A DNA stretch of 64,000 nt from Coix lacryma-jobi var. lacryma-jobi (lineage: Eukaryota > Streptophyta > Magnoliopsida > Poales > Poaceae). Location of the stretch: assembly GCA_009763385.1 (NCBI GenBank), contig CM019823.1, positions 171,316,636 to 171,380,635 of the forward strand. The letters run 5' to 3'. The notes below the pieces were generated by a model that saw only the letters and a program-made list of their open reading frames with translations, searched no databases and was not told where the DNA came from. This document shows positions 32,206 to 43,501 of this stretch, in pieces (position 1 is the first letter of the stretch; each line of letters opens with the position of its first letter). The position numbers and the translations under genes were made by a program.

Positions 32206-34683
32206 TGAAGGGTCGAGATGGCGGACTAGAGGGGGGGGTGAATAGTCCTTTTTAAAAAACTTAAACTTAATCGTAGTAGAATGGCTAACCGAAACAAATG
32301 CGGAATTAAAAACTATCGGTCTAGCCAAGACTACACCCCTCTACCTATACTCTATGACACCTTACAAAAGATCCTAAACAATGCAAATAAGGTGTCGGGC
32401 TAGCTAGAGCTTACCTAAACAATTCTAGCTTGCAAGGTTACACAAACCTAAGCAACTAGTACTCAAACACCGGGGAGCTCCTACACATGCCACTAAGCAA
32501 AAGCGCGAAGCCTAAGCTCACTAGCAATGCTCAATAACAAGGCTACACAAGCCAAATTAGAGAGCTCAACTTAGCTACACAAACTAAGCAATGTGACTAG
32601 CAAGACTACAAGTCAACTAGTCACTCATGGGATCAACTCTATGCTACACAAGCAAGATAGCTACACAAGCACAATATGTATGAAAGTAAATACAAGCTTG
32701 TGTAAGGAGATTGCAAACCACCGAGAAGAGTAGACAATGTTGACACGGTGATTTTTCCCCGAGGTTCACTTGGTTGCCACCAAGCTAGTCCCCGTTGTGT
32801 CGACCACACACTTTGGTAGTTCGGCGGCTAATAGGCACCACACCTAGCTCGACACTCGAGCGCCGCAAGAACTCACCCACAAGTGAGGGTAACTCAATGA
32901 CACGCGCAATCCACTAGAGTTGCTCTTCGCGATCCCCGCGGGCGAGCACAATGCCCCTCACAATCCTTCTCCGGAGCCACGCACAATCTTCACGCGGGCT
33001 TCATGACGGAGACTCGATCACCAAGCCGTCTAGGAGGTGGCAACCTCCAAGAGTAATAAGCACCACCGGCTTGCAACTCGAACACCTAGTGCCACTCGAT
33101 GCTATCTCTCAAAGCAACGCACTAGAATCGCTCACTCGCAATAGATTCACGCACTAGCAAGCACAAGCGAGTTAGAGGGCTCCCAGGCACATCCACTCAA
33201 GCCACCAAGGCTTTGGAGTGCTCAGCAGCCGGCCCTAAGCCGGCCTCAACTCCTATTTATAGAGGGGAGCGGCCAACTAGCCGTTTCCCCTTTCTCTGCG
33301 CCTCGGTCGGTAGTACCGACCCCTCCTGGGCGGTACTACCGGCTTAGTCAAACTAGCCGTTAACACACGGCCCGCTGATTTAGGCGAAGCACCGACTCTC
33401 TGGTCGGTACCTCCGAGGTCGGTAGTACCGCCCTATGGCGGTACTACCGACAGGCTACTTTCGAACGCATTCAAAACTTCCTCCTGACTCTTGAACTACC
33501 GACCCCCTGGTCGGTACTTCCGAGCCCGGTGGTACCGGCCCTATGGCAGTACCACCGCCAGGTCATCTTCCACTCAACTCAGAGAGCTCCGCAAACTTGC
33601 CAACCACCGGCCTTGAGTCGGTAGCACCGAGCGCGGTACTACCGAGGTAATGGCGGTACTACCGGTAGGCCAAACTGGCCACTTCCAGAGAGCTCCGCAA
33701 AACCCCTTCAGGGCCACGGTACCACCGACCCCTGGTCGGTACCACCGCCGGCGGTAGTACCGAGATATGGCGGTACCACCGCCAGGCCAAAATGCCCCAA
33801 CACAGAGAGGTCTGCACGCTGCATCCTTGGGCGGTACCACCGACACCCCCAGGTCGGTACCACCGACAACACACAGAAAACTTCATTTCCATCTCTGAGT
33901 TGATCCAAAACTATTTCAACAACTTCTCCTTTGCAAATGTGCTAACACCACCAAGTTCATCATCTTGTGCAAGTGTGTTAGCATTTTCACAATCATTTTT
34001 CAAAGGATTTTCACTTGCACTCACCACGCCACTCGATCATAGTAACATCGCAAAGTTAGATCGCTCAAGTGGCACTAGATGACCGATATGCAAACAAGTT
34101 TGCTCCTCTTAATAGTACGGCCATCTATCCTAAACCCGGTCATAAACTTCTCTACACACCTATGACCGGTGAAATGAAATGCCCTACAATATACCTTTGC
34201 CTTGCGCATTCCATTCCATCTCCTCCGGTGTTGATGCAACACATGCACCAACCTATCTTCAAATGATATGATCCACTTCATATCATCACATGGCCTCCAT
34301 GGTCCATTGATCTTGACATCACTTGCTCTTCACCATCGCTTCGGTCCTTCGGCGCCAAGTCTTGCTTAAGCCTCCCGACACTCGGTACCAACGGCTTCAA
34401 AGCCTGAACTTGCCCTTCACCTTCGCGACCGGTCCATCAAGCCAAGTCTTGCCTTGATCTTTACCATCTTAGCCACATGACCACATGTCATGTTTCATGT
34501 GCATTAAGCTCCTTCTTCATCTCATGCATGAGTATTGCAACATCCTCAAGCCATTTCACCTCTATGGCATATGTTGCTCACACATGATCACCTATGGACT
34601 AATCACCTGTGTAGTTCACTTTAAACACATATTAGTCCACCTAAGTTGTCACTCAATTACCAAAACCAAACTAGGACCTTTCA
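32206..34683 (-). repeat. 3' LTR of the nested element
   Basis: 2478 bp, near-identical to the LTR at 39503-41990. It contains the palindrome-like CGGTAGTACCG/GGTACCACCG motifs at about 33300-33870 and several short open frames that recur identically in the other LTR and are not genes. Confidence 0.95.
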
Positions 34684-34700
34684 ATCTCCCCTTTTTGGTA
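34684..34700 (-). other. Polypurine tract of the nested element
   Basis: Read on the minus strand, CCAAAAAGGGGAGAT ends directly at the LTR start. This is the plus-strand primer of reverse transcription for the element's own orientation. Confidence 0.75.
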
Positions 34701-37604
34701 ATTGATGACAACTCTACAAAGATATGGAAATTAAGCTCTTTGGATTCTATGTTACTTATCCAACATTAAGACCATATAAGAGAATTTGGATAAGCACCAT
34801 ACAACCCGACTTTGTAGTGTTAACTCCCCTTACATGTGTGCTCAAATGGTTTGGTTTCAAGCTTGCACACATGCATAAATATGAAATTTGTGGGAGTGTT
34901 AGCACTACTAAGTGATGCTAAGGTATACATGATGAAATTTTACCTTTGAAGCGTGCATACCACATTTTGATTCATCCTTAGCATCGAAGAGTAGCTAGAC
35001 ATCATAAAAACTAGAAAACCCCATGAGATCAACATTAATAGCAAGGGTCTAGTTTTGCATTAAAAACACAAGTCTAGCTATTAACCTATGCATGCTAGTT
35101 ATCAAATCATCAATTAAATCCTATAACTAGCATACACCACACAAGCATGCATATAAAATTTAAAACTTATGCAATGCAAACAAGCACATAATTATGCACA
35201 TATCAAATGCAACAACCAAGTTCATGAGCTTGCTCCCCCTACTTGTGTGCTCTCATTGTCCAAGAATTGTGATCCTTTTCATTTCTCAATCTTGCTCCCT
35301 CATGATCCATGTCCATCTTTCTATTTCTCAATCTTGCTCCCTCATGATCCATGTCCATCTTCTTTTCTCCCCCTTTGTCCTTGACATATCATAATTGACA
35401 TATCATAATTGACATATCTTTTCCATAACTTCTCCCCTTTGTCATCAATGACCATAAAAGGTATGCTCTTGCTCTTTTCTTACAAAGGGTGACACTAGGT
35501 AGATGGTGGACGCTTTAGGCTTCATTTTTTATGGACACCACCATATGTGTTGGAATGTCACCATGTGTTGAATTGATCACTTAAAGTTGAGGATCACTTG
35601 AAGTCTTGTAGGATACCAATTGAATGAAAATTGAAACTTGATATCCATTGCATTATTGTCTTTTTCTTGAACTCTTGTCATCTTCATGAGCTTCTCATTT
35701 GTGACTTGAACTAGGCAATATTGCACAAGATATCTAACTCGGTTTGCTCTAGAGTAAGCTTCTTCACACATCTTTCAATGGTTATCTTACTCATGTTGAA
35801 TTAGACACTTGAATGTTCATCTTCTAGATCAAGTACTTGGGTTCACTAGCTCATGAACGAACTCATATACTAACCACTAGATCATATAATCAAACAAGCA
35901 ATAGTGGTAGGCTATGAATTTAAACTTTTCATTGTTATGCATGATCCTATTGAGCATGTACTATATGCACTAACCGCATACTAGTAAGGGATGAAATGAT
36001 CATGCACATTACAATGATACCTTCGCTATCTTGGAGTAGAGGATAGTCATTTTGATTCCAATTAAGCTCCAAATAGCAATGTGAAGTCCATGGTGAAGAC
36101 CAATATATACCAATTGATAGAACAAATCTTCACCCATATGATTAAGTGCACTATCTTGTTGTGGTTGGCTTGCTTCTTCATTTGAACATATCTTGCATAT
36201 GAAGACCACTTGAATTGACATGATTTGCTTTTCTATCTTGGTGTTGCTTGCTTTGCTTGGTCAATCCCTTATGATTACTTCAACTAAGCATCTCCAATGA
36301 CACTTTAGATCACCACTTCCATGTTAGCCTTCCAAGCCTCGCTTGGTTAACCTACAAAAGGCGGCAAGCCCCTACAAAAGGGAGAAGTGACATTTCTCCA
36401 AAGAACCATCCTTGATACTTACTTGAATTGACTTTGTTTGATTGATCCATTTGAACTATTCTTGATTTGACTTTAAATCCTTCTTTGAGTCCTTTTCTTT
36501 CTTCCAAATGATGTTCATTTGAGACTAGAACTTGAGCTTCATCTTCATTTGATATTGGTCTTGATCTTCAATTTGAGTACCAAATGTGTGCCAAATACAC
36601 TCATCTTACTCATCTTTGTCATGCTTCTAGCTCATCTCAAAACCAAACATAGGTCCCTCAACCACTTATAAACATGATTCCAACTTGAGGGCCTTTCAAT
36701 TAAAGTGACTCTAGATTAATCCAATATTGTCACTTTTCTGGCAGATTCTGTCCTTCTCAAAGAACATACATATCTCCCAAAATATAAGTCCAATGACCAT
36801 GAAATTTTGTGGAGATGTGCTCACTAAGTGTTCTAGCAGCCATAAAAATTTGAGCTTCATTGGCTTTCTAGATTGCTACCAGATTTCAATTCTTTCCATA
36901 GTACTACATGCTGAAAACTGCTGCACTATAGTTGACAAGATCCACTCCAAAACCGAAGTACATCTTATCCAATAATCATGAATTTTGCACAGCAGCTAAT
37001 ATCATAAGTGTAGAGCATGTGTACCAAATTTCAAGCCAATCCAAATAGATTTGATCATTCAAACATGGCTATTATCACAGCTAGCTCAGATTTCAGATTT
37101 TTGACAACTTTGAGCAATTGAGCTATACTCTACCAATATGAATCAAACTTGAGCTAACATGTTTGAATACTCTCACAAGACATATATCCATTCAAATCAC
37201 TTACTAAAAGAAGTCTCATGAACATATCTATTCAAACTAACTCAATTTTGATCACTAAGCAATTTCCATTCAATCATCTTATAGCAAGCAACATATGCAT
37301 ATATATCCGATTCAATCAACTCATATGCATTTAAAAGAACATGATCAACTAGAGATATACCTTAGTAGCTCATGATCATCAAATAGCAAGCTTCAACTCA
37401 ATTGTTTGCAAGCCTTCAAATATTTCCAAACAACCACCACAACTTGATCTTTTGCACTTGTTCGTTGTAGCACTTGGACTTCACTTCACTTCACTTGGCA
37501 TTGGGATGATAATAGCAATAAGCTTCATTTCTTGACTCAATCACATGATGAATAATATGAAATCAATTGAGTCAAGCCTCCAATGCTATGGTACCTACAC
37601 ACAT
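34701..37604. other. Non-coding internal region of the nested element
   Basis: 2.9 kb of AT-rich sequence where a pol gene would be expected. No frame with retroelement motifs was found on either strand. It contains small direct repeats: an adjoining duplication with CTCCCTCATGATCCATGTCC at about 35280-35360, and a 15-bp TGACATATCATAAT repeat at 35391-35420. Loss or replacement of pol makes the element dependent on others. Confidence 0.7.
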
Positions 37605-39238
37605 TCATCCACTTTTTGATGGTACCCAAACTAGTTTGGGTCCTCTCAAGTTAGGAGCAACATACTTAGGCATAGCCTTAGTATGAGTAGCGGGATGAGT
37701 TGCAATAGTAGCCTTAGAGGTACCATTTTCATCCTTCCTAAGCATAGAATCATTAACAATTGAAATAGGCTTAGGGGTCATACCTAGGGGACATGAATGA
37801 GCCATGTGTCCCCTTTCCCGGCATGAGTAGCAAACTCTCTTTGATTGAGCCTTTTCTTCCTTGCTCATGTTTTGCTTCTCATTGCCTTGCTTCTTCTTGT
37901 TTGCTTGATCCTTCTTCTCAAGCTTGTTTGGACAACCCGAAGCTAGTGGCCCAATTCATCACAATTGTAGCACTTGATGTGAGCCAAAACTTTCTTCTTT
38001 TCTTCATTCTTGCTCATCATCATTTTGGCATCTTGAATGTGAGTTGGATGCCTTGCTCTTCCGCCCCTTCTTGTTTTCTTCTTCATCATCAAGTCACCAT
38101 CATGATGGTTGTTCTTGATTTGAACTTGGGGCTTCTTCTTGTTGGGGCAAGCTTTTGCAAGATGTCCCATCTCATGGCATTGATAGCACATGAAATGAGA
38201 TAGCTTCTTTTCTTCTTGCTTCCTCATTTTCTTGCCCTTGGCATTGCTTTTGTTGAAGCCAATGCCACTCTTGTCACCATAGCTTCTTTGATTCTTCATC
38301 ATGTGCTCATGGGTGACCTTTGATTTGCACCACCTCTCTAACTTGTTGCTCAAGTTCTTCACTTCACTTTTGAGCTCATTGTTCTCCTTCAAAAGGTTAG
38401 TCTCACAAGACATAGAAGTAGAACAAGCATCTAATTGTGAGGAACATGGCATAGATATTAAATCATTGCAAGAGGTGGATACATTCTTCTTGCCTACATC
38501 ACAAGGGTTAGCACAAATATGTGATTGATCAAATGACCCATGTGATGAGCTCTCACTAGTTTTAATTTGTTCATTAGAAAGTTTACTAGTGAGAAAAGCA
38601 TGGTCTTGCACCAAGTTATCATGAGCAACACATAGTTCCTCATGAGTCAATTTAAGCTCCTCATGTGAACAACTACTAACATAAAGTAGATGTTTTGTTT
38701 GTTCACATGTGTTCTTTAGAAATGAGTTTTCTTTTTCTAATTTTTCATTTTTAGCTAACTCATTTTCTAAGGCAATGGTCATGCTAGCAAGTCTACTAAC
38801 AAGCTCATCATAGGAATCATGATCAATCACATTGCAATTTGATACCTTAGTGTCACCTTGTGACATGAAGCAATATGATGATGTTGGAGAGCTTGTGGTA
38901 GCATCATCATTGGAGCATGTACCATCATTACCATCAAGTGTGCTTGAGGTTGAATCATCACTTGCATCACTTGAGGCATCATCTTCCATCTTGTCAAGTG
39001 TGCTTGAAGTATCTTCATTGATTGCATCACTTGAACGTGAGGTGGAGCAATCTTCCATAATCACGGAGTTGTGGTCTTGCTCAACATCCTCATATGCCAC
39101 CGGTTCATCCTCCTTTATGAACTTGCCATCATCAAACGTGGAGGGATCACCGAAGGTGGTCTTGATGGATTCCCACATCTCATGGGCGGTCCCTTTGGAG
39201 TTGATCTTATAAAACAACTCAAAACTCAATGCATCCAT
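37605..39238 (-). CDS. Gag-like protein of the nested element, three CCHC knuckles
   Basis: The main frame (39238-37943) starts MDALSFELFYKINSKG and contains HEMWESIKTTFGDPS, as in copia-type gag. An Asp/Ser/Thr-rich stretch is followed by a coiled coil (about residues 150-310: LENELAKNEKLEKEN, LKENNELKSEVKNL), then knuckles CYQCHEMGHLAKAC and CYNCDELGH. After a shift or stop near 37940 a second frame (37868-37605) gives CYSCRERGHMAHSC and the end LRGPKLVWVPSKSG. The N-terminus may extend upstream, since the sequence from 39239 to 39480 also reads as gag-like frames with breaks. It should package the element RNA; no enzyme domain is present. Confidence 0.8.
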
Positions 39239-39484
39239 TAGATAACAATAAGCATTTGCATCAAGTTCAAAGAGATCCTTTTGAGCTTTGTGAGATTTCT
39301 ATGGTCCAAACATGAGTGAGACCACTAGTGATAATCCACCAAAACTTTGCCCCTTTGCACGAAAATGATCAAGCATATGGTGTTTCCATTGTGCAAAGTG
39401 TGTGCCATCAAAATATGTGTATCACACACATCATCTAGCCCACTAGACGCCATCCTCTCGGGTCGGAAGACCACAAATGAGAGA

Positions 39485-39502
39485 CCTTGCTCCGATACCA
39501 AT
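39485..39502 (-). other. Primer binding site of the nested element
   Basis: On the minus strand, two bases after the 5' LTR end, TGGTATCGGAGCAAGG resembles the usual plant initiator-methionine tRNA site (TGGTATCAGAGC) with one mismatch in its first 12 bases. It fixes the element's orientation. Confidence 0.85.
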
Positions 39503-40550
39503 TGAAGGGTCGAGATGGCGGACTAGAGGGGGGGTGAATAGTCCTTTTTAAAACTTAAACTTAATCGTAGTAGAATGGCTAACCGAAACAAATGCGGAAT
39601 TAAAAACTATCGGTCTAGCCAAGACTACACCCCTCTACCTATACTCTATGACACCTTACAAAAGATCCTAAACAATGCAAATAAGGTGTCGGGCTAGCTA
39701 GAGCTCACCTAAACAATTCTAGCTTGCAAGTTACACAAACCTAAGCAACTAGTATACTCAAACAACCGGGGAGCTCCTACACATGCCACTAAGCAAAAGC
39801 GCGAAGCCTAAGCTCACTAGCAATGCTCAATAACAAGGCTACACAAGCCAAATTAGAGAGCTCAACTTAGCTACACAAACTAAGCAATGTGACTAGCAAG
39901 ACTACAAGTCAACTAGTCACTCATGGGATCAACTCTATGCTACACAAGCAAGATAGCTACACAAGCACAATATGTATGAAAGTAAATACAAGCTTGTGTA
40001 AGGAGATTGCAAACCACCGAGAAGAGTAGACAATGTTGACACGGTGATTTTTCCCCGAGGTTCACTTGGTTGCCACCAAGCTAGTCCCCGTTGTGTCGAC
40101 CACACACTTTGGTAGTTCGGCGGCTAATAGGCACCACACCTAGCTCGCTCGACTCGAGCGCCGCAAGAACTCACCCACAAGTGAGGGTAACTCAATGACA
40201 CGCGCAATCCACTAGAGTTGCTCTTCGCGATCCCCGCGGGGCGAGCACAATGCCCCTCACAATCCTTCTCCGGAGCCACGCACAATCTTCACGCGGGCTT
40301 CACGACGGAGACTCGATCACCAAGCCGTCTAGGAGGTGGCAACCTCCAAGAGTAATAAGCACCACCGGCTTGCAACTCGAACACCTAGTGCCACTCGATG
40401 CTATCTCTCAAAGCAACGCACTAGAATCGCTCACTCGCAATAGATTCACGCACTAGCAAGCACAAGCGAGTTAGAGGGCTCCCAGGCACATCCACTCAAG
40501 CCACCAAGGCTTTGGAGTGCTCAGCAGCCGGCCCTAAGCCGGCCTCAACT

Positions 40551-40563
40551 CCTATTTATAGAG
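40551..40563 (-). promoter_or_regulatory. TATA box of the nested element
   Basis: CTATAAATAGG on the minus strand in the 5' LTR, with the same sequence in the 3' LTR at about 33253-33265. It lies just downstream of the palindromic motif array. Confidence 0.65.
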
Positions 40564-40599
40564 GGGAGCGGCCAACTAGCCGTTTCCCCTTTCTCTGCG

Positions 40600-41170
40600 C
40601 CTCGGTCGGTAGTACCGACCCCTCCTGGGCGGTACTACCGGCTTAGTCAAACTAGCCGTTAACACACGGCCCGCTGATTTAGGCGAAGCACCGACTCTCT
40701 GGTCAGTACCTCCGAGGTCGGTAGTACCGGCCCTATGGCGGTACTACCGACAGGCTACTTTCGAACGCATTCAAAAACTTCCTCCTGACTCTTGAACTAC
40801 CGACCCCCTGGTCGGTACTTCCGAGCCCGTGGTACCGGCCCTATGGCAGTACCACCGCCAGGTCATCTTCCACTCAACTCAGAGAGCTCCGCAAACTTGC
40901 CAACCACCGGCCTTGAGTCGGTAGCACCCGAGGCGGTACTACCGAGGTAATGGCGGTACTACCGGTAGGCCAAAACTGGCCACTTCCAGAGAGCTCCGCA
41001 AAACCCCTTCAGGGCCACGGTACCACCGACCCCTGGTCGGTACCACCGCCGGTACCGGTAGCGGTAGTACGATCCGGCGGTACCGCCAGGCCAAAAAATG
41101 CCCCAACACAGAGAGGTCTGCACGCTGCATCCTGGGCGGTACCACCGACACCCCCAGGTCGGTACCACCG
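40600..41170. repeat. Array of CGGTAGTACCG-like motifs in U3
   Basis: About 18-20 short motifs of the form CGGTA[C/G]TACCG, CGGTACCACCG and CGGTACCG occur in 570 bp, in both orientations, separated by 10-50 bp. Many sit in pairs such as GGTCGGTAGTACCGACC, which can form hairpins. The same array is in the other LTR (33300-33870). It lies immediately upstream of the TATA box on the transcribed strand, so a promoter or protein-binding role is possible. Confidence 0.8.
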
Positions 41171-42149
41171 ACAACACACAGAAAACTTCATTTCCATCTC
41201 TGAGTTGATCCAAAACTATTTCAACAACTTCTCCTTTGCAAATGTGCTAACACCACCAAGGTTCATCATCTTGTGCAAGTGTGTTAGCATTTTCACAATC
41301 ATTTTTCAAAGGATTTTCACTTGCACTCACCACGCCACTCGATCATAGTAACATCGCAAAGTTAGATCGCTCAAGTGGCACTAGATGACCGATATGCAAA
41401 CAAGTTTGCTCCTCTTAATAGTACGGCCATCTATCCTAAACCCGGTCATAAACTTCTCTACACACCTATGACCGGTGAAATGAAATGCCCTACAAATATA
41501 CCTTTGCCTTGCGCATTCCATTCCATCTCCTCCGGTGTTGATGCAACACATGCACCAACCTATCTTCAAATGATATGATCCACTTCATATCATCACATGG
41601 CCTCCATGGTCCATTGATCTTGACATCACTTGCTCTTCACCATCGCTTCGGTCCTTCGGCGCCAAGTCTTGCTTAAGCCTCCCGACACTCGGTACCAACG
41701 GCTTCAAAGCCTGAACTTGCCCTTCACCTTCGCGACCGTCCATCAAGCCAAGTCTTGCCTTGATCTTTACCATCTTAGCCACATGACCACATGTCATGTT
41801 TCATGTGCATTAAGCTCCTTCTTCATCTCATGCATGAGTATTGCAACATCCTTCAAGCCATTTCACCTCTATGGCATATGTTGCTCACACATGATCACCT
41901 ATGGACTAATCACCTGTGTAGTTCACTTTAAACACATATTAGTCCACCTAAGTTGTCACTCAATTACCAAAACCAAACTAGGACCTTTCATCAGCCTCAG
42001 TTCCCAGCTCAGTCTCACTCCCAGAAGGACAAAAGATCACTGTAGACAAAGATCAGTGCATGTATTGCAAGAAAGGGGCATTGGATGAAAGATTGTCCTG
42101 GGTTCCTTAAGTTCCTGAGTAAGAATGGTGGATATTATTACATTTGTAG

Positions 42150-42480
42150 ATGAACCTTGTTTCTAAGCTATGACAAATCCACTTGTGGGTTGATTCAGGT
42201 GCAACTACTCACGTTGCTAATTCTTTTCAGGGATTCGCTACGAGGAGATCCTGCAAAGAGGAGAAAGAACCATTAAGGTGGCTAATGGAGTACAAGCCGA
42301 TGTCCAAGCCATTGGAGACGTATCATTAGAATTAGTAAATGGTTTTGTACTTAGGCTTCATGATGTACTCTATATTCCTTCTTTGCATCGAAACTTAATA
42401 AGTGTGTCTAAGTTAGATGATGATGGATTGGCTTGTCATTTGGAGATGGCAAGTGTAAGATATTTTTTAATAATCAGTGT
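42150..42480 (+). pseudogene. Copia protease region of the second element
   Basis: WVDSGATTHVANSFQGF (DSGA active site) reads at about 42190-42240. After a frame change VANGVQADVQAIGDVSLEL and LHDVLYIPSLHRNLISVSKL follow, typical of the protease-to-integrase linker. Breaks lie before, between and after these pieces. Confidence 0.8.
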
Positions 42481-43500
42481 GTTGGTCTTGCCTTCCGACA
42501 AGACAAACTTTATTGTTATCCATCTCTGAGAATGTTAATGTTATAAGTTCTAAGAATAAGATTGCTTCCTCGTCTATGAATGTAAGTAAAAAGCGTAAGA
42601 ATATTCAGGTTGACTCTTCGAAATTGTGGCATTGTCGATTAGGCCACATTTCGAGGGGGAGAATTGATAGATTAGTCAAGACTGAAATTCTTCCGCCATT
42701 AGAACTATCAGAATTAGATCAATGTGTTGATTGCATTAAAGATAAGTATGTTAAGAAAATTAAGAAAAATGCCAAACGAAGTGCGGGGACTTTAGAAATA
42801 ATCCACACCGACATATGTGGACCGTTTCCCGTCATGAGTGTGGATGGTTACGACTCGTTTATAACATTCACTGATGACTACTCACGTTATGGCTACATCT
42901 ATCCGATTAAAGAAAGATCAGAAGCTTTAGATAAGTTTAAGATATTTAAGGCAGAAGTAGAAAATCAACACAATAAGAAAATTAAGATAGTAAGATCAGA
43001 TCGTGGTGGAGAATACTATGGGCGACATACCCCGTATGGTCAAGTTCCAGGACCTTTTGCAAAGTTCCTTCAGGAGCATGGCATAGTTGCTCAGTATTCA
43101 ATTCCAGGAGAACCTCAGCAAAATGGAGTGGCTGAAAGAAGAAATCGTACTCTGATGGATATGGTAAGAAGCATGGTCAGTTACTCCACTTTACCGATAA
43201 GTTTGTGGATGGAGGCGTTAAAAACCGCCATTCATATCCTTAATCGTGTACCCAGTAAGTCGGTGTCTAAAACACCGTATGAGTTATGGACAGACAGAGT
43301 ACCCTCACTTAAGCATTTAAGGGTGTGGGGCTGTCCAGCTGAGGCTAAATCTTTAACCCAAATTCAGGAAAATTAGATCCTAAGACTGTTAGTTGCCATT
43401 TCATTGGCTACCCAGACAGATCGAAAGGCTACCGCTTTTATTGCCCTGACAGGCATACAAAGTTTGTAGAAACAAGACATGCTGAGTTTTTAGAACATGA
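42477..43500 (+). pseudogene. Copia integrase of the second element
   Basis: A 299-residue open stretch (42477-43376) with the pre-integrase segment LWHCRLGHISRGR and CVDCIKDKYVK, then the core: HTDICGPF, RSDRGGEYYG and NGVAERRNRTLMDM supply the Asp-Asp-Glu triad. A shift near 43345 is followed by the linker CHFIGYPDRSKGYRFYCP in another frame. Confidence 0.9.
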
Positions 43501-43501
43501 T

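Larger units (their letters stand above)
32206..41990 (-). mobile_element. Nested gag-only, non-autonomous LTR retrotransposon (TR-GAG type), TSD TCAGC
   Basis: A complete 9.8-kb element between two copies of TCAGC (32201-32205 and 41991-41995). Ends are TGAAGGGTC and GACCTTTCA. LTRs of 2478 and 2488 bp (32206-34683, 39503-41990) differ at few sites, so insertion is young. On the minus strand the right LTR is followed by TGGTATCGGAGCAAGG, a tRNA-iMet type primer binding site, then gag; AAAAAGGGGAGAT precedes the left LTR. No protease, integrase or RT was found, so the element must use enzymes of another element. It splits the gag/pol boundary of the second copia element. Confidence 0.93.
39503..41990 (-). 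repeat. 5' LTR of the nested element
   Basis: 2488 bp. On the minus strand U3 runs from 41990 to the TATA box at 40563-40551 and holds the motif array 40600-41170. R/U5 continues down to 39503. Confidence 0.95.

Noticed and set aside
33574..33908. Trp/Tyr/Arg-rich minus-strand frames in the nested element LTRs
   Set aside because: Translations of the CGGTAGTACCG motif array, repeated in both LTRs.
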